A stretch of 64,000 nucleotides of DNA, from positions 434,001 to 498,000 of the forward strand of contig NZ_SLWX01000001.1 of assembly GCF_004340525.1 (NCBI RefSeq). The letters are read 5' to 3'. Position 1 is the first letter of the stretch; the number at the start of each line of letters is the position of its first letter. This document shows, piece after piece, positions 55,245 through 63,389 of this stretch. Source of the DNA: Chromatocurvus halotolerans. GTDB lineage: Bacteria; Pseudomonadota; Gammaproteobacteria; Pseudomonadales; Halieaceae. The translations under genes were made by a program, and so were the position numbers. The notes under the pieces were generated by a model. That model did no database searches. It had not been told where the DNA came from and worked only from the letters and a program-made list of their open reading frames with translations.

Positions 55245-56749
55245 GGCAGATCCTTGTCAGTTTCGGCGGAAAGGGAAAGGTCGCAGAGTCCGTAGCGGCG
55301 ACAAACAAACCCGTGGCTGCGCGCCTCGCTGGCAAGCACTGCCGCGGGCTGTCGCTGCAGGCGGCGCTCGAAATCACCGAGACGGACGGCAAAGTCACCC
55401 AGCAGCTGTGCCTTTACCGCATCCTCGACAAAGGCATACTGCAACGAGTTGCGACTCAGCGTAACCAGCTCGGGCCAGGATAGATTGTACTCGCGCACGG
55501 CGACAAAGAACTCGTCAGTCAGGTTGGAATCCCACATGCCGCGATCGTCGGTGGACAGCGCCACCGGGATGCCGGTGCGAAGATACTCGGGAAACGGATG
55601 CTCACCGTAGTCGGACACGTACTCGAGCAGCAGGTTGGACACCAGGTTGATCTCCACCAGATAGGGGCCATGACGCATCAGGCGCATGCTGTCGTCATCG
55701 GTAATGAGATTAACGCCATGACCGATGCGCTCGGCACCGAGCAGCAGGGTATCGCGCACGTGATCATTCGGCTCGTCCACTTCCCCGGCGTGAATTGACA
55801 GACGAACGCCGTGATGCTCGCGACGCAGCTCGCGCAGCGTCTGCAGAAAGCGCAGCGGATGGCCCTTATCGTTGTCCTCGCGACCGACAAAATTGACGCC
55901 GACCCACAGGTCGCGGTTGCGCGCGACGAAGGCGTAAAGCGTGCGCAGCATGTCCTCTGCCGCGGGCGCGAAGCGCAGCACCGCCACCTGCAGCCGCACG
56001 GTGACACCGGTCGCGATAGCGTCAGGCTCCTGAAGTCGCCGGCGATAGATGTCGGCGACCTCGTCCGGCGGATAGAGGCTGCCATCGGCACGCTTGAAAC
56101 CGAGCACGCCAATCATGGACTCCAGATATCGCAGGCCTTCGCGCCCGAAGGCCTGCATGTTCAGCACCAGAGCATCGGCGGCATAAAAGGGATTGGCGTA
56201 CAGGTCCCCCATACGCTGCCAGTGCGTCTGGAAGAATTCGTCACGACCCTCGTGGGGTTTATCCAGCACCATGCTGTTCACCCAGGCGCGCTTCTCCCCG
56301 GCATCCAGTTCGGCAAGCGGCTTGAACTCCGATTTCTCACAGTCATCCAGGTGCTCGTAGCTGCTCTGCTGCAGGGTGACGAACAGCAGCAGGTAGGGAT
56401 CGCGGCCAAACGCGTCGCCGCCATAGGGCCGGCAGTTGTTGATACGCACGCGAGTGTAGAACGTGTAGCCATGTCGCGCCTGGTCGAGCGCCAGCTGATA
56501 GGTCCAGTCGTCAAGCACGGATCCTGACAGGTGGTTGTGCAGGTCACCACCCTTGGGCATGGCATACAGGAAACGGTAAAGCTCCTCGTCGGTCGCCGCA
56601 GCCTTGAACGCCTCGAACCACTGGGCGATGTTCTTCCCGGGGGGCGGCAGAGCGGCACTGGCAGAGCCGGAAAAAAGCAGCACTGCGGACAGGCAGGCGA
56701 CTGCGAGCCGCAAGCGTCGATACGCCTCCGCAGACAGGAGGCGCGGCAT
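55241..56749 (-). CDS. Exported adenosine deaminase-family protein
   Basis: The 502-residue protein has a signal peptide (LAVACLSAVLLFSGSASA) followed by an enlarged adenosine deaminase fold: GGDLHNHLSGS (His71, His73), RLSIHAGEVDEPND, RIGHGVNLITDD and VALSTDDRGMWD. The metal and catalytic positions are retained. Length and export resemble the ADGF/CECR1-type secreted deaminases rather than cytosolic Add. ATG 56749 is chosen for the signal peptide; the frame is open to 57163. It is first in a minus-strand set of exported nucleoside enzymes. Confidence 0.87.
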   Translation of the reverse strand: MPRLLSAEAYRRLRLAVACLSAVLLFSGSASAALPPPGKNIAQWFEAFKAAATDEELYRFLYAMPKGGDLHNHLSGSVLDDWTYQLALDQARHGYTFYTRVRINNCRPYGGDAFGRDPYLLLFVTLQQSSYEHLDDCEKSEFKPLAELDAGEKRAWVNSMVLDKPHEGRDEFFQTHWQRMGDLYANPFYAADALVLNMQAFGREGLRYLESMIGVLGFKRADGSLYPPDEVADIYRRRLQEPDAIATGVTVRLQVAVLRFAPAAEDMLRTLYAFVARNRDLWVGVNFVGREDNDKGHPLRFLQTLRELRREHHGVRLSIHAGEVDEPNDHVRDTLLLGAERIGHGVNLITDDDSMRLMRHGPYLVEINLVSNLLLEYVSDYGEHPFPEYLRTGIPVALSTDDRGMWDSNLTDEFFVAVREYNLSWPELVTLSRNSLQYAFVEDAVKAQLLGDFAVRLGDFERRLQRQPAAVLASEARSHGFVCRRYGLCDLSLSAETDKDLP

Positions 56750-57022
56750 GGAAAATCTCACTGTGTCATCTCTCTCAGCTGGCGGATGATGGGTAGGCGT
56801 TGCAGAGCAAGAAGAATGCCATACCTTCTTATCCCGGTCTCCGGACATTATGCCATGCACCGGGCAAAGGACGCACCGCGCTCGTGCGCGGCGCACCGTT
56901 TGAGGGCAAACTTCGATGGAAAACCGACGCGGATGGAACCTGACCGCAGCCCCATTGGAATGGTATGTTAATTGCTCATTGCTCTCAGCAAAGCGGCGGT
57001 AACCGAACCACAGCGAGGCAGC

Positions 57023-57943
57023 ATGACCGGATTCAGCAGTTACCCCCGCGACATGATCGGCTACGGGCAACGGCCCCCCGCAGTCCACTGGCCGGGCGGT
57101 GCACGCATCGCTGTGCAGTTTGTCATCAACTACGAGGAGGGCGCTGAGAACAGCGTGCTCCACGGCGACCCCGCATCAGAAACCTTCCTGTCGGATATCA
57201 CCAATGCTGTGCCCTTCCCCGACCGCCACATGAGCATGGAGTCGCTGTACGAGTATGGCAGCCGGGCCGGCTTCTGGAGACTGCATCGCCTGTTCACCTC
57301 GCGCAGACTTCCGGTTACGGTATTCGGCGTCGCCATGGCGCTCGCCCGTAACCCGGACGCGGTGGCTGCCATGCGCGCGGCAGAGTGGGAGATCGCCTGT
57401 CACGGTCTGCGCTGGATCAGCTACCAGGAAATGCCGGCGGCCGTCGAGCGCATACATATGGAAGAAGCGATCGCGCGCCATACCGAGATCGCCGGCGCGC
57501 CGCCGCAGGGCTGGTATACCGGGCGCGACAGTCCGAACACGCGTCGCCTGCTGCGGGAGACAGGCGGCTTTCTTTACGACTCGGATTCCTATGCCGACGA
57601 CCTGCCCTACTGGATTGACGATGGCGAATCGCCTCATCTGGTGATTCCCTACACGCTCGATTGCAACGACATGCGTTTTGTCACCGCCCAGGGATTCAAC
57701 TGCGGCGACGATTTCTACCGCTATCTGCGCGATGCCTTCGATGTGCTTTACGCCGAAGGCAGCGATCTGCCAAAAATGATGACTGTCGGGCTGCACTGCC
57801 GCATTGTCGGCCGTCCGGGACGTTTCCTGGCGCTGCAGCGTTTTCTTGACCATATCACCGGACACGACCGGGTCTGGGTATGCCGACGCAGCGATATCGC
57901 CCGCCACTGGCACACGCACTTTCATCCTCGCCACAGGAGCTGA
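57023..57943 (+). CDS. puuE: Allantoinase PuuE-like polysaccharide-deacetylase-fold protein
   Basis: The 306-residue protein matches the PuuE group: GFSSYPRDMIGYGQRPP, VQFVINYEEGAENSVLHGD, YGSRAGFWRLHRLF, EIACHGLRWISYQEM, GWYTGRDSPNTRRLL, DSDSYADDLPYW and VGLHCRIVGRPGR. PuuE is a metal-independent allantoinase in purine-ring breakdown. No other ureide genes are nearby, so its role could differ. ATG 57023 follows GAGG; an earlier in-frame ATG at 56972 lacks one. It is divergent from the exported deaminase. Confidence 0.87.
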   Translation: MTGFSSYPRDMIGYGQRPPAVHWPGGARIAVQFVINYEEGAENSVLHGDPASETFLSDITNAVPFPDRHMSMESLYEYGSRAGFWRLHRLFTSRRLPVTVFGVAMALARNPDAVAAMRAAEWEIACHGLRWISYQEMPAAVERIHMEEAIARHTEIAGAPPQGWYTGRDSPNTRRLLRETGGFLYDSDSYADDLPYWIDDGESPHLVIPYTLDCNDMRFVTAQGFNCGDDFYRYLRDAFDVLYAEGSDLPKMMTVGLHCRIVGRPGRFLALQRFLDHITGHDRVWVCRRSDIARHWHTHFHPRHRS

Positions 57944-57946
57944 CCC

Positions 57947-58585
57947 ATGTTTCAACTGACCGCCCAGGGCGCCGCGGATTGTCTTCTCACAGCCGTTATT
58001 GCAGGTGCCGTTGCCGTGACGCCCACCCCGGCAAAGGCCCGGGAAGACGCAGCGACCGCACCTACCGCCGAACAGGTTGTCGAGCAGCTCGGACTTGAAG
58101 CCCATATCGAAGGCGGGTTCTTCAAACGGACCTATGCCGCAGACAGGCATCCGACGGTTGCCACGGCCCAGGGTGAGCGCCTGCTCATGAGTTCCATTTT
58201 CTACCTGCTGACCGGGCAGTCGCCCGTTGGCCACTTCCACCGTAACCGCTCGGATATCGTGCACTACTTCCATCTCGGCGATCCGGTCACCTATTACCTG
58301 CTGCAGCCGGACGGGTCGCTGCGGACGGTCGTCATGGGCGGCGATCTGATGGCGGGCCAGCAGCTACAGCTCACCGTCCCCGGTGGCGTGTGGAAAGCAT
58401 CGCGCCTCTTGGAGGGCCCTCACGGCTATGGACTCATCAGCGAAGCGGTCTCGCCAGGCTTTGACTACGCCGACATGATGCTCGCCGAGCGCCGCGACCT
58501 GCAGGCGCAATACCCCGAACACCGGGACCTGATCCGGGAACTGACCCGCGCCAGGGATAGCGTCGGTGGAACACACGCCCAATAA
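57947..58585 (+). CDS. DUF985 cupin protein with export signal
   Basis: The 212-residue protein has a leader (about 1-31, AVIAGAVAVTPTPAKA) and a cupin barrel of the DUF985 family: EGGFFKRTY, MSSIFYLL, GHFHRNRSDIVHYFHLGDP with putative metal histidines, and VPGGVWKASRLLEG. Most DUF985 proteins lack export signals, so the leader is unusual. It starts three bases after puuE and is likely co-transcribed. A rho-independent terminator lies about 110 bases downstream. Confidence 0.83.
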   Translation: MFQLTAQGAADCLLTAVIAGAVAVTPTPAKAREDAATAPTAEQVVEQLGLEAHIEGGFFKRTYAADRHPTVATAQGERLLMSSIFYLLTGQSPVGHFHRNRSDIVHYFHLGDPVTYYLLQPDGSLRTVVMGGDLMAGQQLQLTVPGGVWKASRLLEGPHGYGLISEAVSPGFDYADMMLAERRDLQAQYPEHRDLIRELTRARDSVGGTHAQ

Positions 58586-58697
58586 TGCCGGCGTCGACAG
58601 CGGCAGCCTGGCATGGAAAGTGCTAACCCAATTCTGAGTCAGCGCAAAGCACCCTGGGGGGGGTCGCATATCAAAAGGGGGAGAGTCGGGTCCATTC

Positions 58698-58720
58698 GCC
58701 CTCTACGGAGGGCTTTTTTT
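58698..58720 (+). terminator. Rho-independent terminator after puuE-cupin
   Basis: GCCCTC-TACG-GAGGGC followed by seven T. The tetraloop stem is almost identical to the terminator at 61392. The remainder of the 329-base gap (58586-58914) shows no gene. The upstream region of the TonB receptor (58721-58914) contains only a ribosome-binding site (GAGGAGC) that I can name. Confidence 0.88.
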
Positions 58721-58914
58721 CAGGCTGACCCAGCGCCTGACCGACAAAATTACCCAAGGCGATCGTTGACGACCGCAACCGGGCTAAGCACCATTCCGGT
58801 GCGTTCCGCGCCGTCATGGGACATACCGTTGAAGCATGGCGAACACAGTGTGGCAAACCAGCGGCTGCCAGTATCTGCTGACGGTCGACAAAACAGCATC
58901 TTTGAGGAGCAAGC

Positions 58915-61332
58915 ATGAACATACCCGTCAAACGGCTTCCATTGGCGGTAGCCATCACTGCGGTCCTGGCGTCCACCCAGCCACTTCTTGCCCAAGAGCA
59001 GGCCGGGGCGAATGCACTGGAGGAGATCATTGTCACCGGCTCCCTGCGCAGCCTGCCCGGGGAGGACGTCGACGTTTTCGGCTTCGGCAAATCGCTGCTG
59101 GAAACGCCGCGCTCCGTGTCGACGATCAGCGCCGATCAGATGGAACGCTTCAATATCAACGATATCGACGAACTGGTCGCCTTTTCACCGGGCACATTTA
59201 CCCAGTCCTTCTTCGGTGTCGCGGGCTCACTGGACATTCGCGGCACACCCGGCGAAACCTACTTTCGCGGAATACGTCGCGTGGATAACCCCGGCAACTA
59301 CGCCACGCCCATCGCGGCCGCGGACCGCGTCGACATCGTTCGTGGCCCGGCCTCTCCCATTTACGGCCCCTCCAAGATCGGCGGCTACCTCAACTTCAAT
59401 CCGAAGTCAGCCAGAGCAGGCTCCGGGGATTACCTCGAGGAAACCACTGGCGGCGTCTCCTACACCACCGGCAAATGGGACCGCAACGTCATCAGCGCCG
59501 ATGTCGGCGGCCCCCTCTCGGATCGTGCCGGCTACTACCTGTACGGCGAATTCGAGGATTCCGACAGTTTCTATGACAACACGGACATCGAGCAGACCAT
59601 TCTGCAGGCGGCCTTCGATGTCGATATCAATGACAGCCTGCACATCCAGTTCGGCGCCATGTACCACGATTTCCTGAGCAATCAGGTGGCGGGCTGGAAC
59701 CGGCTGACGCAGGACCTGATCGACAACGGTACCTATGTCACGGGCACGGCACAGCCACTGGACACTGACGGGGACGGCAAGATTTCCCACGAGGAATACC
59801 TGGCAACTTCAGCGGCGGGCTCCGACGGCCAGACAATCTCCCAGTTCATCCCCTTCCCGTTTCTTGTCGACCAGGCCAACCTGAACCCGCTGAGCGCACT
59901 CGAGAACCCGGGCACCACGACACTGAGCCGCAGCAACGTTCTGGCAGACCCGAACGATGAGCTGGATAACAAGACCCTGACTCTATATTTTGACGCCATC
60001 TACCAGGCCGAGAATGGTCTGCAGGTCAAGAACCAGCTGTTCTATGAAACCCTCGAGAACAACAACGAGAACGCCTACGGGTTTTCCCAGAACGGTGAGA
60101 CCTGGGTGTTCGAAGAGAAGCTGGTTTTCGCCTATGAACTGAACTCCGGGGGCATCACGTCCAACCTGCAGTTCTCGCCCTCGTTCCGCTATACGGATTT
60201 CGAGCGGGGCAATGACTTCGAGAATGAGTTTTTCGACCGTCGGGACCTGAGCCAGTCCGCCGCCGAGCGGGATCCGTCGCTGGACACCCGCCTGCTGTCC
60301 ACCCAGATCGACAACAACTGGAGTGACTACCGCTTTGGCGACTACAGCATGTGGGGCCTGGCCTTCCTGGGTGACTTTGTCTGGGATAATGGTCTCAACA
60401 TCACCCTGGGTCTGCGGCAGGACTGGGTTGACATGGAAACCAGCGAGGACCTCAACCGCCTGCTGTTCCCGGATCCGGCCCTGGTCGCCGGCAGCCCCGA
60501 CGGGATTGTCACTTATCGGGACAGCGACGAAATCTTTTCCTGGACCGTCAGTGTCAGCTGGGACACGCCGATGGGGCTGATTCCCTATGCCACCATCTCG
60601 GAGCAATCCACAGTGATCGCCGACCAGATGGGGGACATCCCCGAGACCCTGGTGCAGACGGGCAATGCGACAGACACCTCGGAACTCATCGAGGTCGGTG
60701 TCAAGGGCAGCTATCTGGAGGACTCGCTGTATTTCGCGCTCAGCTATTATGAGCAGGAGCGAACGGACTTCAGCGCCCAGTCCATCGTGACCAACGCCTC
60801 GACCGAGGCCAAAGGCTATGAAGCAGAGCTGCGCTGGGTCATTACGCCGAGGCTGGTGGTAACTGCCGCCTGGACCAATCTGGAAATCACCATGGTCTCT
60901 GCAGTCGAGAACGGCAACCTGTTCAGCTTCTTTGGCGCCGACGACATCCCGCAGGTTGACCCCACGCAGATCTACGGCGGACAGGTTATCGGACTGATTC
61001 CCGCCGGCGATGGTCTCAAGCAGGGCATCCCGGAAAACATCTTCTCGGCAACCGCCACCTACGACTTCGACAACGGATTCGCGGTGAACGCTAGCGTGAT
61101 CGATGTTGACTCAACCTTCTCGGGCTTTTCACGCTCGGTCGAACTGCCTGCCTATACGCTGGTCAACGCCGGCGTGACGTGGGCGTCGGACGACTGGAAG
61201 GTCAGCCTGAGCGGCAAGAATCTCACAGACGAGGAGTACTTCCGCTCCAACTTCCCGAACCTCTTCGGCGGCCAGATCGTTCTGCCCGAACTGCCACGCC
61301 ACTGGGTTGCCAAGGTGGATTACCGCTTCTAG
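58915..61332 (+). CDS. TonB-dependent receptor with an EF-hand-like loop
   Basis: The 805-residue receptor has a signal peptide ending PLLA|QE (about 26), a TonB-box-like EEIIVTGS at 36-43, and a plug domain (SVSTISADQMERFNIND, DIRGTPGETYFRGI, AADRVDIVRGPASPIYGPSKIGG). The barrel ends VAKVDYRF. An external loop carries DTDGDGKISHEE at 283-294, a perfect EF-hand Ca2+-binding pattern. It has its own upstream region and downstream terminator, so it is a single-gene unit. Position between puuE and a nucleobase permease suggests purine or nucleoside uptake, by context only. Confidence 0.88.
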   Translation: MNIPVKRLPLAVAITAVLASTQPLLAQEQAGANALEEIIVTGSLRSLPGEDVDVFGFGKSLLETPRSVSTISADQMERFNINDIDELVAFSPGTFTQSFFGVAGSLDIRGTPGETYFRGIRRVDNPGNYATPIAAADRVDIVRGPASPIYGPSKIGGYLNFNPKSARAGSGDYLEETTGGVSYTTGKWDRNVISADVGGPLSDRAGYYLYGEFEDSDSFYDNTDIEQTILQAAFDVDINDSLHIQFGAMYHDFLSNQVAGWNRLTQDLIDNGTYVTGTAQPLDTDGDGKISHEEYLATSAAGSDGQTISQFIPFPFLVDQANLNPLSALENPGTTTLSRSNVLADPNDELDNKTLTLYFDAIYQAENGLQVKNQLFYETLENNNENAYGFSQNGETWVFEEKLVFAYELNSGGITSNLQFSPSFRYTDFERGNDFENEFFDRRDLSQSAAERDPSLDTRLLSTQIDNNWSDYRFGDYSMWGLAFLGDFVWDNGLNITLGLRQDWVDMETSEDLNRLLFPDPALVAGSPDGIVTYRDSDEIFSWTVSVSWDTPMGLIPYATISEQSTVIADQMGDIPETLVQTGNATDTSELIEVGVKGSYLEDSLYFALSYYEQERTDFSAQSIVTNASTEAKGYEAELRWVITPRLVVTAAWTNLEITMVSAVENGNLFSFFGADDIPQVDPTQIYGGQVIGLIPAGDGLKQGIPENIFSATATYDFDNGFAVNASVIDVDSTFSGFSRSVELPAYTLVNAGVTWASDDWKVSLSGKNLTDEEYFRSNFPNLFGGQIVLPELPRHWVAKVDYRF

Positions 61333-61391
61333 CGGACCAACCTGTGCACCCCGCGACCGGTCGGTAACGCGGCCGGTCAGAATCGCTTTCC

Positions 61392-61415
61392 AGCCCTCTC
61401 CGGAGGGCTTTTTTT
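61392..61415 (+). terminator. Rho-independent terminator after TonB receptor
   Basis: AGCCCTC-TCCG-GAGGGCT followed by a T-run, 60 bases after the receptor stop. The stem repeats the sequence of the terminator at 58698-58720. Confidence 0.9.
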
Positions 61416-61494
61416 CGCCGGTGCGCCAGTCACGCGTGGCATACTTGGCCAGCCCCTCAAGGCCCGGACAGAAGAACCACAGGGAAAAAACCGC

Positions 61495-62793
61495 ATGAAG
61501 GTGTCTCTCGAACGCGTCTTTCAACTCAGCGCCAACGGCACAACCGTGCGTCGCGAACTGATGGCGGGACTCACCACGTTTCTCGCCATGGCCTATATCA
61601 CCGTTGTTAACCCCAACATTCTCTCCGAGGCGGGGATGGACTTCGGCGCCGTGTTTGTCGCTACCTGCCTCGCCGCCGCACTGGGGACGCTGGTCATGGG
61701 GCTATATGCCAATTACCCGGTAGGTCAGGCACCGGGCATGGGGCAGAACGCCTTTTTCACCTACAGCATTGTGCTGGGTCTCGGGGTCGCCTGGCAGACG
61801 GCGCTCGGGGCAGTCTTTATCTCTGGCGTGATCTTCATCGGGCTAAGCGTTCTGCCGATCCGCGAGTGGCTCATCAACGCCATACCGCATTCCCTGAAGC
61901 TCGGAATCTCTGCGGGCATCGGTCTGTTCCTAGGCATCATCGCCCTGTCCGGCAGCGGCATCGTGGTGGCTAACCCGGCTACCCTCGTCAGCCTCGGCGA
62001 CCTCACCAGCCCCGACGCCCTGCTGCTGCTCGCCGGCTTTTTCCTCATTGCCGCGCTGTCCGCACGCCGCGTGATGGGAGCCGTTGTGGTCGGCATGCTG
62101 CTGGTTACCGTCATCGGCTGGCTGACCGGCAGCGCGGAGTTCCGCGGCGTGGCCTCCGCACCACCCAGCATGAGCACCCTGCTGCAGCTCGATATCGCCG
62201 GTGCCTTCAACGTCTCCATGATTACCGTGATTCTCACGCTGCTGCTGGTGGATGTCTTCGACACCGCCGGCACGCTGGTGGGCGTGGCCAGCCGTGCCGG
62301 TATGCTCGACGAGCGCGGCAGGCTGCCGCGCCTGCGTCGCGCGCTACTCGCGGATTCCGGCGCGACAACGGCGGGGGCGCTGCTCGGGACCTCCTCAACC
62401 ACCAGCTTTATCGAAAGCGCCGCCGGTGTGGAGGCCGGTGGCCGCACCGGCCTGACGGCAGTCACCACCGCGATCCTGTTCCTCGCCTGCCTGTTCGTTG
62501 CGCCGCTGGCCCAGAGCGTGCCGGCCTTCGCCACCGGCGCCGCCCTGCTTTTCGTCGCCTGTATCATGGCCCGCGCACTGGAACATCTGGCCTGGGACGA
62601 CATCACCGAGTCCGCACCGGCCATTGTCACGGCGCTGGCCGTGCCGCTGACCTACTCCATCGCCGATGGCATCGGCCTCGGTTTCATCACCTATGCGGCC
62701 ATCAAGCTGCTGTCCGGCAGGCCGGGGCAGTGTCCCTCCGCCGTTTATGCGGTAGCGCTGGTGTTTATGCTAAAGTTCGGCTTTCTCGCCTAG
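61495..62793 (+). CDS. NCS2-family purine nucleobase permease (AzgA-like)
   Basis: The 432-residue permease has 12-14 helices and AzgA-branch motifs: RRELMAGLTTFLAMAYITVV, NPNILSEAGMDFGAVFVATC, QAPGMGQNAFFTYSIVLGLG, LFLGIIALSGSGIVVANPAT and LLGTSSTTSFIESAAGVEAG. AzgA-type members import hypoxanthine, guanine or adenine by proton symport. It is followed after 17 bases by a phosphoribosyltransferase gene that would trap the imported base as a nucleotide. Confidence 0.92.
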   Translation: MKVSLERVFQLSANGTTVRRELMAGLTTFLAMAYITVVNPNILSEAGMDFGAVFVATCLAAALGTLVMGLYANYPVGQAPGMGQNAFFTYSIVLGLGVAWQTALGAVFISGVIFIGLSVLPIREWLINAIPHSLKLGISAGIGLFLGIIALSGSGIVVANPATLVSLGDLTSPDALLLLAGFFLIAALSARRVMGAVVVGMLLVTVIGWLTGSAEFRGVASAPPSMSTLLQLDIAGAFNVSMITVILTLLLVDVFDTAGTLVGVASRAGMLDERGRLPRLRRALLADSGATTAGALLGTSSTTSFIESAAGVEAGGRTGLTAVTTAILFLACLFVAPLAQSVPAFATGAALLFVACIMARALEHLAWDDITESAPAIVTALAVPLTYSIADGIGLGFITYAAIKLLSGRPGQCPSAVYAVALVFMLKFGFLA

Positions 62794-62810
62794 GCAGACG
62801 ACGACCTCCG

Positions 62811-63380
62811 ATGGACAAGGTTTACATTACCGCCAATGAACTGCTGATCGACTCGTTTCGCCTCGCAGAAAAAATACACCAGAGTGGCTACCGGCCGGAT
62901 TTCATCATCGGCGTCTGGCGCGGCGGCGCACCTGTGGGCATCGCCATCCAGGAATACCTCGAGTATGTCGGCATCTCTACCGACCATATCGCCATCCGCA
63001 CCTCGTCCTACTACGGTATCAACAAGCAGAACAAGACGGTACGCGTGCACGGGCTCGACTACATCATCGACAACATCAACGCCGAGGACGACGTACTGCT
63101 GGTGGACGACGTGTTCGACTCGGGGCGCAGTATCAGCGCCATCTTCGACAAGCTGCGCAGCAAGACACGGCGCAACATGCCGCAGAACATGAAGGTGGCA
63201 ACGCCCTGGTACAAGCCGTCCAAGAACGTCACCGATATCACGCCCGATTTCTACGTCCATGAGACGGATGCCTGGCTGGTATTTCCGCACGAGCTCGTTG
63301 GCCTGACCGCCGCGGAGATCGCCGAGAACAAGCCGGGGATTGCCGACACCCTCGCAGAGCGCATTCGCGACCTGCCGTAG
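62811..63380 (+). CDS. Purine phosphoribosyltransferase (hypoxanthine/xanthine-type)
   Basis: The 189-residue type-I phosphoribosyltransferase has the PRPP-binding motif VLLVDDVFDSGRS (about 97-109), PDFIIGVWRGGAPVG with the cis-peptide loop, and WYKPSKNVTDITPDFYV near the C-terminal hood. This last block is typical of the HPRT/XPRT-like proteins (also Gpt-like). ATG 62811 gives the family start VYITANELLIDSFRLA. Its position next to the nucleobase permease fits purine salvage. Confidence 0.85.
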   Translation: MDKVYITANELLIDSFRLAEKIHQSGYRPDFIIGVWRGGAPVGIAIQEYLEYVGISTDHIAIRTSSYYGINKQNKTVRVHGLDYIIDNINAEDDVLLVDDVFDSGRSISAIFDKLRSKTRRNMPQNMKVATPWYKPSKNVTDITPDFYVHETDAWLVFPHELVGLTAAEIAENKPGIADTLAERIRDLP

Positions 63381-63389
63381 GCCACTGAC

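Noticed and set aside
61416-61494. Purine riboswitch before the NCS2 permease
   Set aside because: The short leader after the terminator shows none of the conserved purine aptamer loops; only a ribosome-binding region is present.
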